Shown here piece after piece: positions 1 to 5,533 of a stretch of 6,681 nt of DNA; the stretch's first letter is position 1; every line of letters begins with the position of its first letter. A program made the position numbers and the translations under genes. Where the stretch lies: positions 1 through 6,681 of the forward strand of contig PMBA01000062.1 in NCBI GenBank assembly GCA_003152795.1, written 5' to 3'. The notes under the pieces are model-generated. The model was not told the DNA's origin and did no database searches. It saw nothing but the letters and a program-made list of their open reading frames with translations. Source of the DNA: Acidobacteriaceae bacterium. GTDB lineage: Bacteria; Acidobacteriota; Terriglobia; Terriglobales; Acidobacteriaceae.

Positions 1-457
1 CACGTTCCGCCAGTTCGAAGGCCAGCAGAACGCGGCGGCGGATTTCCAGCGCATCTTCAATCGTCTTCAGACCGGGCGCCAGTGGCTCCCATTCCGGGTG
101 ACTGAAATAAGCATGGCTAGCCCCCGACGCGATCACCAGAAAGTCGTAATCCAGCACCTGTTCCTTGGTAATGACTTGCTTCTGTTCCAACTTGAAATCG
201 ACCACCTCTTCAAGCAACACTTCAACATTGGAGTTGGCTCTTAGGATCCAGCGGATAGGCGCCGCTATCTCGCCGGGAGACAGGCCGGCGGTCGCGACCT
301 GGTAGAGCAGCGGTTGGAAGGTGTGGTGGTTTTTCCGGTCAACCACGGTAGCCTGCACCGGCAGACGGGCGATCCGGCGGGCAGCGGTCAGGCCCGCGAA
401 ACCACCTCCCACGATCAGCACCCTGGGTCTCGGCTTGCCGTTCATTTGCCCTGTCAT
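1..457 (-). CDS. ndh: Type II NADH:quinone dehydrogenase (NDH-2), N-terminal part, cut by left edge
   Basis: This FAD enzyme family oxidises NADH and reduces membrane quinone without pumping protons, on the cytoplasmic face of the inner membrane. The visible 152 residues read through without a stop to the window edge. A Rossmann βαβ fold opens at residues 12-40: VLIVGGGFAG (13-22) carries GxGxxG, and D40 ends β2, where the FAD ribose is normally held. The NDH-2 signature HHTFQPLLYQVATAGLSP follows at 44-61, then IAAPIR (64-69). A later DYDFLVIASGA segment is the usual second FAD contact. The NADH-binding domain and C-terminal membrane anchor are outside the window. The start is the ATG at 457; an in-frame ATG at 445 is the alternative (first residues MNGKPRPR), and neither has a strong Shine-Dalgarno. 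The gene is divergent from the CPBP-like gene with 26 bp between. Family assignment is secure; a related FAD/NAD reductase is the only alternative. Confidence 0.9.
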   Translation of the reverse strand, partial: MTGQMNGKPRPRVLIVGGGFAGLTAARRIARLPVQATVVDRKNHHTFQPLLYQVATAGLSPGEIAAPIRWILRANSNVEVLLEEVVDFKLEQKQVITKEQVLDYDFLVIASGASHAYFSHPEWEPLAPGLKTIEDALEIRRRVLLAFELAER

Positions 458-483
458 CTTGGCCTACTATAGAGATTCACCAA
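458..483. promoter_or_regulatory. Very short divergent intergenic spacer with a possible -10 box for ndh
   Basis: Only 26 bp separate the two divergent start codons. On the minus strand, positions 471-466 read TATAGT, five of six matches to a sigma-70 -10 box, but no convincing -35 lies at the right distance (it would fall inside the first codons of the plus-strand gene). If used, transcription would start near 460. That would make the 457 ATG almost leaderless and favour the ATG at 445. The same AT-rich stretch read on the plus strand (TACTAT, 465-470) is a weaker -10 candidate for the CPBP-like gene. The assignment is tentative. Confidence 0.25.
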
Positions 484-1197
484 ATGGCTGTTCCGTCGAA
501 AACTTTTGCTGCCCCGGTTGTCGCCCCGGTTTCGATACCCGACGTTCGCCTGTCGGCCCTCGAGGTCCCGCTCGCCTACCGGCGTTACTTTACCTGGTTC
601 CAGTTGATTGTTGCCTACGTGTTCATGGAGCGCGCGCTGTGGTCCTCGCGGCTGGCATTCCGCAACCGGTGGGCCTTCATTGCGGTCATCACGGTTTTTA
701 TCTTCGTGCTGGTGGATCGTCCCTCGCTCCAGCGCATGGGCCTGAGCCTGCCCACCAGTTTTGGCGCCAGCCTGGTGCTGGCGGTTAGTTTTGCGACGGC
801 TGTCTTTCTGGTCCTCATGGTGCGCTGGGCGGGCGGCCAGATTCCGTCGAATCCCACCTGGCCGAGTCTTCACCTGACCTGGCAATACATCGCTTGGGCG
901 CTGGTCCAGGAATTCATGCTGCAATCGTTTTTCTTCACCCGCTGCGAAGATCTGTTCGGGAGTTCGGCGGCGGTCTGGATCGCCGCGACCCTGTTTGCCG
1001 CCGCTCATCTCCCCAGTCCCATCCTCACGACTTTCACCCTCGCCGGAGGGTTGTTTTTCTGCGACATGTTCCGGCGCTACCGCAGTATCTTTCCCATCGG
1101 CATCGTCCATGCAGCGCTTGGGTTGACCCTTGTCCTGACCATGCCGGACAGCCTGCTGCACAATATGCGCGTGGGGATTGGCTTTCTGCTTTACTAG
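484..1197 (+). CDS. CPBP-like (Abi/Rce1-type) polytopic membrane protein with altered first motif
   Basis: A 237-residue integral membrane protein with about six or seven hydrophobic segments (roughly 36-50, 63-78, 95-113, 131-150, 160-175, 178-195, 203-220). The order of motifs matches the CPBP glutamic intramembrane protease family: VQEFMLQSFFFTR (141-153), FAAAH (171-175) and a final VHAALG (208-213). The family consensus is EExxxR, FxxxH and HxxxN/B. Here the first Glu is Gln142 and the Arg position is Gln147, while Glu143, His175 and His209 are present. It may therefore be a divergent active member or a non-proteolytic relative; CPBP proteins cleave membrane peptides or serve in bacteriocin immunity, and no substrate can be named. 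About 35 N-terminal residues precede the first membrane segment. The ATG at 484 is the only sensible start, with a weak AGAG about 10 nt upstream. It is divergent from ndh and is followed by a GC-rich hairpin. Confidence 0.7.
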   Translation: MAVPSKTFAAPVVAPVSIPDVRLSALEVPLAYRRYFTWFQLIVAYVFMERALWSSRLAFRNRWAFIAVITVFIFVLVDRPSLQRMGLSLPTSFGASLVLAVSFATAVFLVLMVRWAGGQIPSNPTWPSLHLTWQYIAWALVQEFMLQSFFFTRCEDLFGSSAAVWIAATLFAAAHLPSPILTTFTLAGGLFFCDMFRRYRSIFPIGIVHAALGLTLVLTMPDSLLHNMRVGIGFLLY

Positions 1198-1205
1198 CTT
1201 GTGTA

Positions 1206-1222
1206 GGGCGGGCGCCCCGCCC
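1206..1222. repeat. GC-rich perfect hairpin (REP-like palindrome)
   Basis: GGGCGGG (1206-1212) and CCCGCCC (1216-1222) form a perfect 7-bp stem with a 3-nt CGC loop, starting 8 nt after the CPBP-like stop codon. It is preceded by TGTAG. No T-run follows on either strand, so it is not a canonical intrinsic terminator, though it could protect the 3' end of the upstream mRNA. A second palindrome that also begins TGTAG and has GGGC/GCCC arms lies at 5487-5516, suggesting a dispersed element. Confidence 0.55.
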
Positions 1223-1327
1223 GTCCAATCCGGGCGCCGCTCGCCTTCTCCTCGAATGCCATCACCGCCACAGCATTCCTCTGGCTTCATTGACCAGCCT
1301 CCGCATACACTTCTCCTTCACCCTTTG

Positions 1328-2977
1328 ATGCCCGCCGCCCAGTCCAGTTCGTCAGCCCTGCGTTTGCTCGTGCCTTCGGTTCGCGACGTCGTTTTCATTT
1401 TTCTCTTCTGGTCGCTCCTGGCGGGGCCGCTTTCGAACCGGCCGCTGGCGGATGCGGATATCGGATGGCATATCCGGACCGGCGAACAGATTCTCGCGAC
1501 GCACTCGCTTCCCCGCACCGATCCGTTTTCCTCCACCATGCAAGGTCAGCCCTGGTTTGCCTGGGAGTGGCTGTACGACATCGCGCTCGGAATTCTGCAC
1601 CGCGCCGGCGGACTGAACGGAGTGGTTTGGCTGTGCGCCGTGCTGGCAGCTGCGATTTTCACCCTGCTGCTTTCGCAACTCGTGAAGCGCGGCACCGGCC
1701 TGCCACTGGCGATTGCCTTGATGCTGCTGGCGCTGGCCGCCTCGACCATTCATCTCTACTCCCGTCCGCACATTGTCAGCTGGCTGTTTTCTCTGCTCTG
1801 GTTTGTCTTGTTGGAATACTGGGAACGATGGCAGCGACCGACCAGCGTCCAACGATGCGGCCACGCAGAGGTTCCTCGATGGATCCCCTGGTTCTTTCCC
1901 GCCTCGGTGTTGTTGTGGGTAAACCTGCATGGCGGATGGCTCTTTGGAATGGCGCTGTTGGGAATCTACACCTTCGCTGCGCTGGTCGAGAGCGTTCGAG
2001 CGCAAAAAAATGATGCCTTTGCCGCCATTCGAGCCGCGCATCGGGCTCGTGCCATGGCTGTGGCGTGGTTGGCATCGGCGGCAGCGTCCCTCGTGAATCC
2101 ATTTGGCTGGCGACTGCACACCCACATCTACGCCTATTTGAGCGACCGCTACCTCATGAACCGGATCGATGAGTTCCGCTCGCCAAATTTTCACGGTTGG
2201 GCCGAGCGCTGCTTTGCTGCCATCCTGATGCTCACGCTGGTCGCGTTTGCAGGCAACCGCCCTTCGGGCATTGGAAAGCTGCGGCTCAGTCAACTGCTGG
2301 TCGTGCTGCTGGCGGCGTATGCAGGATTCTATTCATCGCGCAATCTTCCGGTTTCTTCCATGCTGCTGGTGCTGGTGGCCGGCCCCATCCTGTGGGAAAA
2401 TTTCGTTGCACTGGCGGATAAGCCGGACGCTTGGAGATGGTTGCGCAACTGCACGGCCCGATTTTCAAACTTCTCCGATCGCATGGGCGCGCAGGAAATC
2501 GAGCTTCGCGGGCACTTATGGGCTCTTGCTGCGGTGGCCCTGGCGGCTGCAATCTGTCTTCACGGGGGATGGCTGGGCTCGCGGCAGTTCATTCACGCTC
2601 AGTTCGATCCGCGGAAAGTGCCGGTTGCGGCCGTGACTTTCCTGCAAGAAGAATTGCAAGGGGAGGCCCCGAACGCTCATCCGAACGCCCCGGTTTTCTC
2701 GACCGACGCATGGGGAGGCTATCTCATCTACCGCATGTATCCCGATCGGAAGGTTGTAGTCGATGACCGTCACGATCTCTATGGCTCGGCCCGCATTCGC
2801 CAGTACCTGATCCTGACGCAGGTAGAGCCGGGATGGCAGAGCGTGCTGAAAGATTGGCAGATTCGGACCGCACTCTTGCCCACCGGTTCGACGCTGGCGA
2901 ACCTGCTCCGCGAACTTCCGCGGGATTGGCGGGTGGCGTACGAAGACAAAGTTGCAGTGGTGTTTGAAAGGCGTTAG
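1328..2977 (+). CDS. Large polytopic membrane protein, GT-C glycosyltransferase-like, function unknown
   Basis: 549 residues from the ATG at 1328. About eleven hydrophobic segments lie between residues 20 and 415, followed by a soluble C-terminal domain (about 416-549). The first periplasmic loop carries DADIGWHIRTGE (42-53), DPFSST (65-70) and WEWL (79-82). Acidic residues in this loop are typical of GT-C glycosyltransferases such as ArnT/PMT, which take lipid-linked sugars as donors. Other notable motifs are SRPH (145-148), VNLHGGW (198-204), VNPFGW (256-261) and SSRNLP (336-341). The C-terminal part holds STDAWGGYLIY (458-468) and VVDDRHDLYG (477-486), a pattern I associate with uncharacterised bacterial membrane proteins of this layout. 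The frame is open back to 1178, but that part overlaps the previous gene and is Pro/Ser/Arg-rich; 1328 is the start just before the first hydrophobic segment, without a clear Shine-Dalgarno. Enzymatic role and substrate are inference. It converges on the Thr-rich gene. Confidence 0.7.
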   Translation: MPAAQSSSSALRLLVPSVRDVVFIFLFWSLLAGPLSNRPLADADIGWHIRTGEQILATHSLPRTDPFSSTMQGQPWFAWEWLYDIALGILHRAGGLNGVVWLCAVLAAAIFTLLLSQLVKRGTGLPLAIALMLLALAASTIHLYSRPHIVSWLFSLLWFVLLEYWERWQRPTSVQRCGHAEVPRWIPWFFPASVLLWVNLHGGWLFGMALLGIYTFAALVESVRAQKNDAFAAIRAAHRARAMAVAWLASAAASLVNPFGWRLHTHIYAYLSDRYLMNRIDEFRSPNFHGWAERCFAAILMLTLVAFAGNRPSGIGKLRLSQLLVVLLAAYAGFYSSRNLPVSSMLLVLVAGPILWENFVALADKPDAWRWLRNCTARFSNFSDRMGAQEIELRGHLWALAAVALAAAICLHGGWLGSRQFIHAQFDPRKVPVAAVTFLQEELQGEAPNAHPNAPVFSTDAWGGYLIYRMYPDRKVVVDDRHDLYGSARIRQYLILTQVEPGWQSVLKDWQIRTALLPTGSTLANLLRELPRDWRVAYEDKVAVVFERR

Positions 2978-2993
2978 TTGGCGACAAGTATGC

Positions 2994-3020
2994 GCGCCGC
3001 CACGACTCTCATGGCGGCGC
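2994..3020. terminator. Stem-loop between convergent genes, possible bidirectional terminator
   Basis: GCGCCGCCA (2994-3002) pairs perfectly with TGGCGGCGC (3012-3020), a 9-bp stem with a 9-nt loop. It begins 17 nt after the stop of the GT-C-like gene and lies about 94 nt beyond the stop of the convergent Thr-rich gene. No T-tract follows on either strand, so termination is inferred from position and stem strength only. Confidence 0.45.
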
Positions 3021-3113
3021 GGATTAATGCTCACACTATGCTGCTAAACAACAGTGGACGCCAGCACGTATTCTTACCCTGAGTGAATGAGCATTCAGAC
3101 CGGCTTCCCTCAA

Positions 3114-3395
3114 TTACTGCGGCGGAGTCGTGGTAGTGGTCGTTGTCTCAGTATGCTCCCGTGGGGCTGGGGTCGTGGTCGTAGTCGTTGTTTCCTTCTC
3201 CTTCTTCACCTTCTTGTGATGTTTCTTGTACTTCGTGGTGCTCTCGTTCGTTTGAGTGGTTTGGGTTTGCGGCTGAGCCGGGGTCTGTGTCGTCGTGGTG
3301 GTGGATTGCGTGGTGTCCTGTGCCATTACCGGCAGCGACAGTGCAAGCACGACGAGCAATCCGAAGACAACAGCAAGCAGTTTCTTGAATTTCAT
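3114..3395 (-). CDS. Small secreted threonine-rich low-complexity protein
   Basis: 93 residues, family not recognised. The N-terminus is a clear Sec signal peptide: MKFKK, then a hydrophobic core (about 7-22), and a signal peptidase I site VMA|QD after residue 25. The predicted mature 68 residues contain 29 threonines (43%). Two seven-residue Thr runs (68-74 and 83-89) flank the block PAPREHTE, and a strongly basic stretch KYKKHHKKVKKEKE (54-67) sits before the first run. There is no cysteine, aromatic core or recognised domain, so the exported part is probably disordered and may be a cell-surface or O-glycosylated protein. All four Thr codons are used within the runs, which argues for selection on the amino acids rather than a slipped DNA repeat. 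The ATG at 3395 is chosen because AAGGAGA lies 6 nt upstream and the signal peptide begins there, although the frame stays open further upstream to 3701. Transcribed alone, convergent with the GT-C-like gene. Confidence 0.8.
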   Translation of the reverse strand: MKFKKLLAVVFGLLVVLALSLPVMAQDTTQSTTTTTQTPAQPQTQTTQTNESTTKYKKHHKKVKKEKETTTTTTTPAPREHTETTTTTTTPPQ

Positions 3396-3399
3396 TTGA

Positions 3400-3408
3400 T
3401 TCTCCTTG
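3400..3408 (-). promoter_or_regulatory. Strong Shine-Dalgarno for the Thr-rich gene
   Basis: Read on the minus strand, AAGGAGA precedes the ATG at 3395 with ordinary spacing and decides the start inside a longer open frame. A second AGGAGA lies about 12 nt further upstream, separated from the first by the palindrome GATATATC. Confidence 0.75.
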
Positions 3409-3419
3409 ATATATCTCCT

Positions 3420-3458
3420 GGAACTTGATACCGGAAGAAAGTTCCGCACGGATTCCGG
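3420..3458 (-). promoter_or_regulatory. Possible H-type pseudoknot in the leader of the Thr-rich gene
   Basis: In transcript order the minus strand gives CCGGAA (3458-3453), GGAACTT (3445-3439), TTCCGG (3436-3431) and AAGTTCC (3426-3420). The first pairs perfectly with the third (6 bp) and the second with the fourth (7 bp). The interleaved a-b-a'-b' order defines either an H-type pseudoknot, with connecting loops of 7, 2 and 4 nt, or two mutually exclusive hairpins. It ends directly before the two purine-rich Shine-Dalgarno-like boxes, so it could control ribosome access. The pairing is seen directly in the sequence; the regulatory role is inference. Confidence 0.4.
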
Positions 3459-3523
3459 CCGTGGCGAAACTGGGTCCTTGAAACACCAATAAGCTTCGCT
3501 GATCTCCAGGCGCAAGACTGTGC

Positions 3524-3551
3524 AGAATAGCTCATGTTGTGAGCGAGGCAA
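3524..3551 (-). promoter_or_regulatory. Candidate sigma-70-like promoter for the Thr-rich gene
   Basis: On the minus strand TTGCCT (3551-3546, four of six matches to -35) is followed after 16 nt by TATTCT (3529-3524, four of six to -10). A start near 3517 would give a leader of about 120 nt that contains the predicted pseudoknot. The match is weak and could be chance. Confidence 0.25.
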
Positions 3552-3839
3552 CAAACGGGCGTTGCGAGCGCTGGTCGCAAAAACACGGTGAGCCGGCGGC
3601 TGCCGATTCACCAGCAACCAGAGCTGCATCATTATTTTGCCCTTCGTATTGCCTCCCCGAATTCCTCCCCACTCTCTGCAACCTGTGCGCTTCCGCGTCA
3701 TCAGATGTAGTTGGGTTTGGCGCTGGCTGCCCGGGAAGTGCTACTTTTGAATGCTCTCGAGCACTCCCACGCGTTGGCTTCCGAGAGATTGGGAACATAT
3801 GCGGATCGCAAGAACACGCCGGTGTATCGTGACCTGTCC

Positions 3840-3843
3840 GGAG
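3840..3843 (+). promoter_or_regulatory. Shine-Dalgarno of bshC
   Basis: GGAG followed by an 8-nt spacer before the ATG at 3852 supports the internal start over the upstream TTG at 3711. Confidence 0.65.
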
Positions 3844-3851
3844 AGCTGCCG

Positions 3852-5480
3852 ATGAAATCGCAGTGTTTACCGTTCCAGCAGATTCCGCACACCACCCGCC
3901 TCTTCCTCGATTTCCTTTCCTACTCTCCTTCCGTCCGCGGCATGTATCCGCGCTCGCCGATTTTTTCCGAGTGGGTGAAGGACGAATCGCAACGCGTTGT
4001 TTATGATGCCGCGCGCCGCGCCACCGTAAGCGAAATTCTCGAACGCCAGAATCGCGCGTGGGGTGCCTCTCCGAAAACGCTCGCCAATATTGAGCGGCTC
4101 AAACGAGGAGCGCTGACGGCGGTCACGGGACAGCAGGTTGGTCTCTTCGGCGGGCCGTTGTTTTCCATCTTCAAGGCGCTGACGGCGGTCAGGCTGGCCG
4201 AACAGGCTACCGCGGCCGGTGTGGATTGCGTCCCGGTCTTCTGGTTGGCCACCGAGGATCACGATTTGGCCGAAGTCAATCACGTCGCGCTGCTGTCCGA
4301 ACACGGCTTTCCCGAACCGTTTGCGGTGGAAAGCCACGGCGTTGCCGATGCTCCCGTCGGGGCCGTCAGCTTCGGGCCAGAGATTGAGCCGGTGGTCGAG
4401 CGCGCCGCATCACTGCTGGGAGATTCTCAGGTCACGGCGTGGCTGCGCCAGGCGTATCGTCCGGGCCAGACTCTGGGCAGCGCGTTTGCCCTGCTCTTTG
4501 CGCGGCTGTTTGCGGATTGGGGCGTCGTCCTGCTCGATCCCTCCGGCAAGGATTTCCACGATCTCGCAAAGCCCCTGTTCCGCGCCGCGATCGAACGCGC
4601 CTCTGAACTCGACGACGCGCTGCTGGCGCGGGGCAAGGCGATCGAGGCTGCGGGATATCACCAGCAAGTGAAGGTGACGCCGGCGAGCACGCTGCTTTTT
4701 GAAGTGAAGAATGGGGCGCGCACCGTGGTGCGCCGCCGGAATCATGCCGCCAACGGCAACGGTGGTGACTTCGCCGCAGGCGAGGAGCGGCTTTCCTCGG
4801 CGGATCTGCTCCACCGGATTGACGCATCTCCGGAGACCTTCAGTCCGAATGTGCTGTTTCGTCCCGTGGTGCAGGATTTTCTGCTGCCGACACTCGCTTA
4901 CGCCGGCGGAGCGGCCGAAGTCGCCTACTTCGCACAGGCCGCGGTTGTCTACGAGAAATTACTGGGACGAGTGACTCCGATCCTGCCCCGGTTTTCGGCA
5001 ACCCTGGTAGACGCGAAGGCCGAGCGCATTCTGCACCGCTACCAACTCGGCCTGGCCGATGTGCTTCTCGGCGCGGAAAAAGTCCGGGAAGCGATTGCCG
5101 CTCGTTCGCTGCCGCCGGGCTTGCAGGCCCGTTTTTCCGAAGCCTACGCGAGCGTGGAGAAGTCGATGGCTGCGGTTCGCGAATCGCTCGGCAAACTGGA
5201 TCCAACTCTCATCCCGGCATCCGACCGTGCCCGCACCAGAATGTGGTATCAAATGAACCGTCTCCATCGGCGGGCGTCACGGGCGGAATTGCTGCGGAAC
5301 GAGGTCATCACTCGTCATGCGGACGCCTTGAGCTTCTCCCTGTTTCCGCACAAGGCGCTGCAGGAGCGCGAGGTCGCAGGCGTCAGCTTTGTAGCCCGCT
5401 ATGGGCCGGAACTGTTGTCGGATCTCTATCAGAAAATCGATCCCGATTGCCACGATCACCAGGTGATTGAGGTGCAGTAA
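3852..5480 (+). CDS. bshC: Bacillithiol biosynthesis cysteine-adding enzyme BshC
   Basis: 542 residues, matching the usual length of about 540. BshC is a cytoplasmic enzyme credited with the last step of bacillithiol synthesis, joining cysteine to glucosaminyl-malate made by BshA and BshB. Family hallmarks are the early TGQQVGLFGGPLFSIFK (92-108) in the Rossmann-like core and VFWLATEDHDLAEVNH (129-144), including the HD-x-x-E segment. The mid-protein GQTLGSAFALLFARLFAD helix and LLDPSGKDFHDLAKP follow. The stretch near residues 400-490 is helical and charged, as expected for the coiled-coil domain, and the C-terminus is rich in His/Asp (CHDHQ). The ATG at 3852 is chosen for its length match and because GGAG (3840-3843) lies 8 nt upstream; the frame is open back to a TTG at 3711, giving 47 extra unconserved residues. 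No bshA or bshB is present nearby, so the gene stands alone here. It converges on the lysE-like gene. No frameshift or missing block was seen. Confidence 0.93.
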   Translation: MKSQCLPFQQIPHTTRLFLDFLSYSPSVRGMYPRSPIFSEWVKDESQRVVYDAARRATVSEILERQNRAWGASPKTLANIERLKRGALTAVTGQQVGLFGGPLFSIFKALTAVRLAEQATAAGVDCVPVFWLATEDHDLAEVNHVALLSEHGFPEPFAVESHGVADAPVGAVSFGPEIEPVVERAASLLGDSQVTAWLRQAYRPGQTLGSAFALLFARLFADWGVVLLDPSGKDFHDLAKPLFRAAIERASELDDALLARGKAIEAAGYHQQVKVTPASTLLFEVKNGARTVVRRRNHAANGNGGDFAAGEERLSSADLLHRIDASPETFSPNVLFRPVVQDFLLPTLAYAGGAAEVAYFAQAAVVYEKLLGRVTPILPRFSATLVDAKAERILHRYQLGLADVLLGAEKVREAIAARSLPPGLQARFSEAYASVEKSMAAVRESLGKLDPTLIPASDRARTRMWYQMNRLHRRASRAELLRNEVITRHADALSFSLFPHKALQEREVAGVSFVARYGPELLSDLYQKIDPDCHDHQVIEVQ

Positions 5481-5486
5481 TCCGCT

Positions 5487-5516
5487 TGTAGTGACAGGGC
5501 AAGCCCCGTCTCTACA
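5487..5516. repeat. Imperfect palindrome between convergent bshC and lysE-like gene
   Basis: TGTAGTGACAGGGC (5487-5500) pairs with GCCCCGTCTCTACA (5503-5516) at 12 of 14 positions; the mismatches are T5492 with T5511, and A5496 with C5507. It lies 6 nt after the bshC stop and 17 nt beyond the stop of the opposing gene, filling most of the 53-bp spacer. It can fold equally on both transcripts and may act as a 3'-end or termination structure, though no T-run follows. It shares the TGTAG start and GGGC/GCCC core with the hairpin at 1204-1222, suggesting a dispersed REP-like family. Confidence 0.6.
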
Positions 5517-5533
5517 GTAGAAATCGTTCAGGC

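Larger units (their letters stand above)
3396..3851. other. 456-bp gap between divergent Thr-rich gene and bshC
   Basis: The left end holds the leader of the Thr-rich gene. The middle has two small adjacent hairpins: TGTTG/CAACA around 3535-3553, and TTGCGA (3562-3567) pairing with TCGCAA (3575-3580). The two share a near-direct repeat, GTTGTGAGCG versus GTTGCGAGCG. An imperfect 9-bp inverted repeat (3734-3742 with 3760-3768, one mismatch, 17-nt loop) lies about 85 nt upstream of bshC. Open frames exist on both strands but have no good start, no family resemblance and no ribosome binding site. No tRNA or conserved small RNA was recognised. Confidence 0.5.

Noticed and set aside
454..1290. Minus-strand open frame of 278 residues opposite the CPBP-like gene
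   Set aside because: Charged, Gln/Gly/Arg-rich composition typical of an antisense shadow of a GC-rich membrane protein gene.
1178..1327. N-terminal extension of the GT-C-like gene overlapping the CPBP-like gene
   Set aside because: The 50 extra residues are Pro/Ser/Arg-rich, run through a palindrome and overlap the previous gene by 20 bp; the ATG at 1328 sits naturally before the first membrane segment.
1352..2293. Minus-strand open frame of 313 residues opposite the GT-C-like gene
   Set aside because: Same shadow character, no domain or ribosome binding site; the plus-strand gene has clear motifs.
3114..3210. GT-rich stretch considered as a simple-sequence DNA repeat
   Set aside because: It is the coding sequence of the Thr runs with mixed synonymous codons, not an exact microsatellite.
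3396..3701. Longer minus-strand reading of the Thr-rich gene beginning at 3701
   Set aside because: The strong ribosome binding site and signal peptide at 3395 define the start; the upstream residues look like translated leader DNA.
3711..3747. Sigma-70 promoter for bshC (TTGGCG with TACTTT)
   Set aside because: Spacing of 19 nt and poor matches; not distinguishable from chance.
3711..3851. Upstream TTG start giving BshC 47 extra residues
   Set aside because: The ATG at 3852 has a Shine-Dalgarno and gives the normal family length; the extension contains an inverted repeat and no family resemblance.
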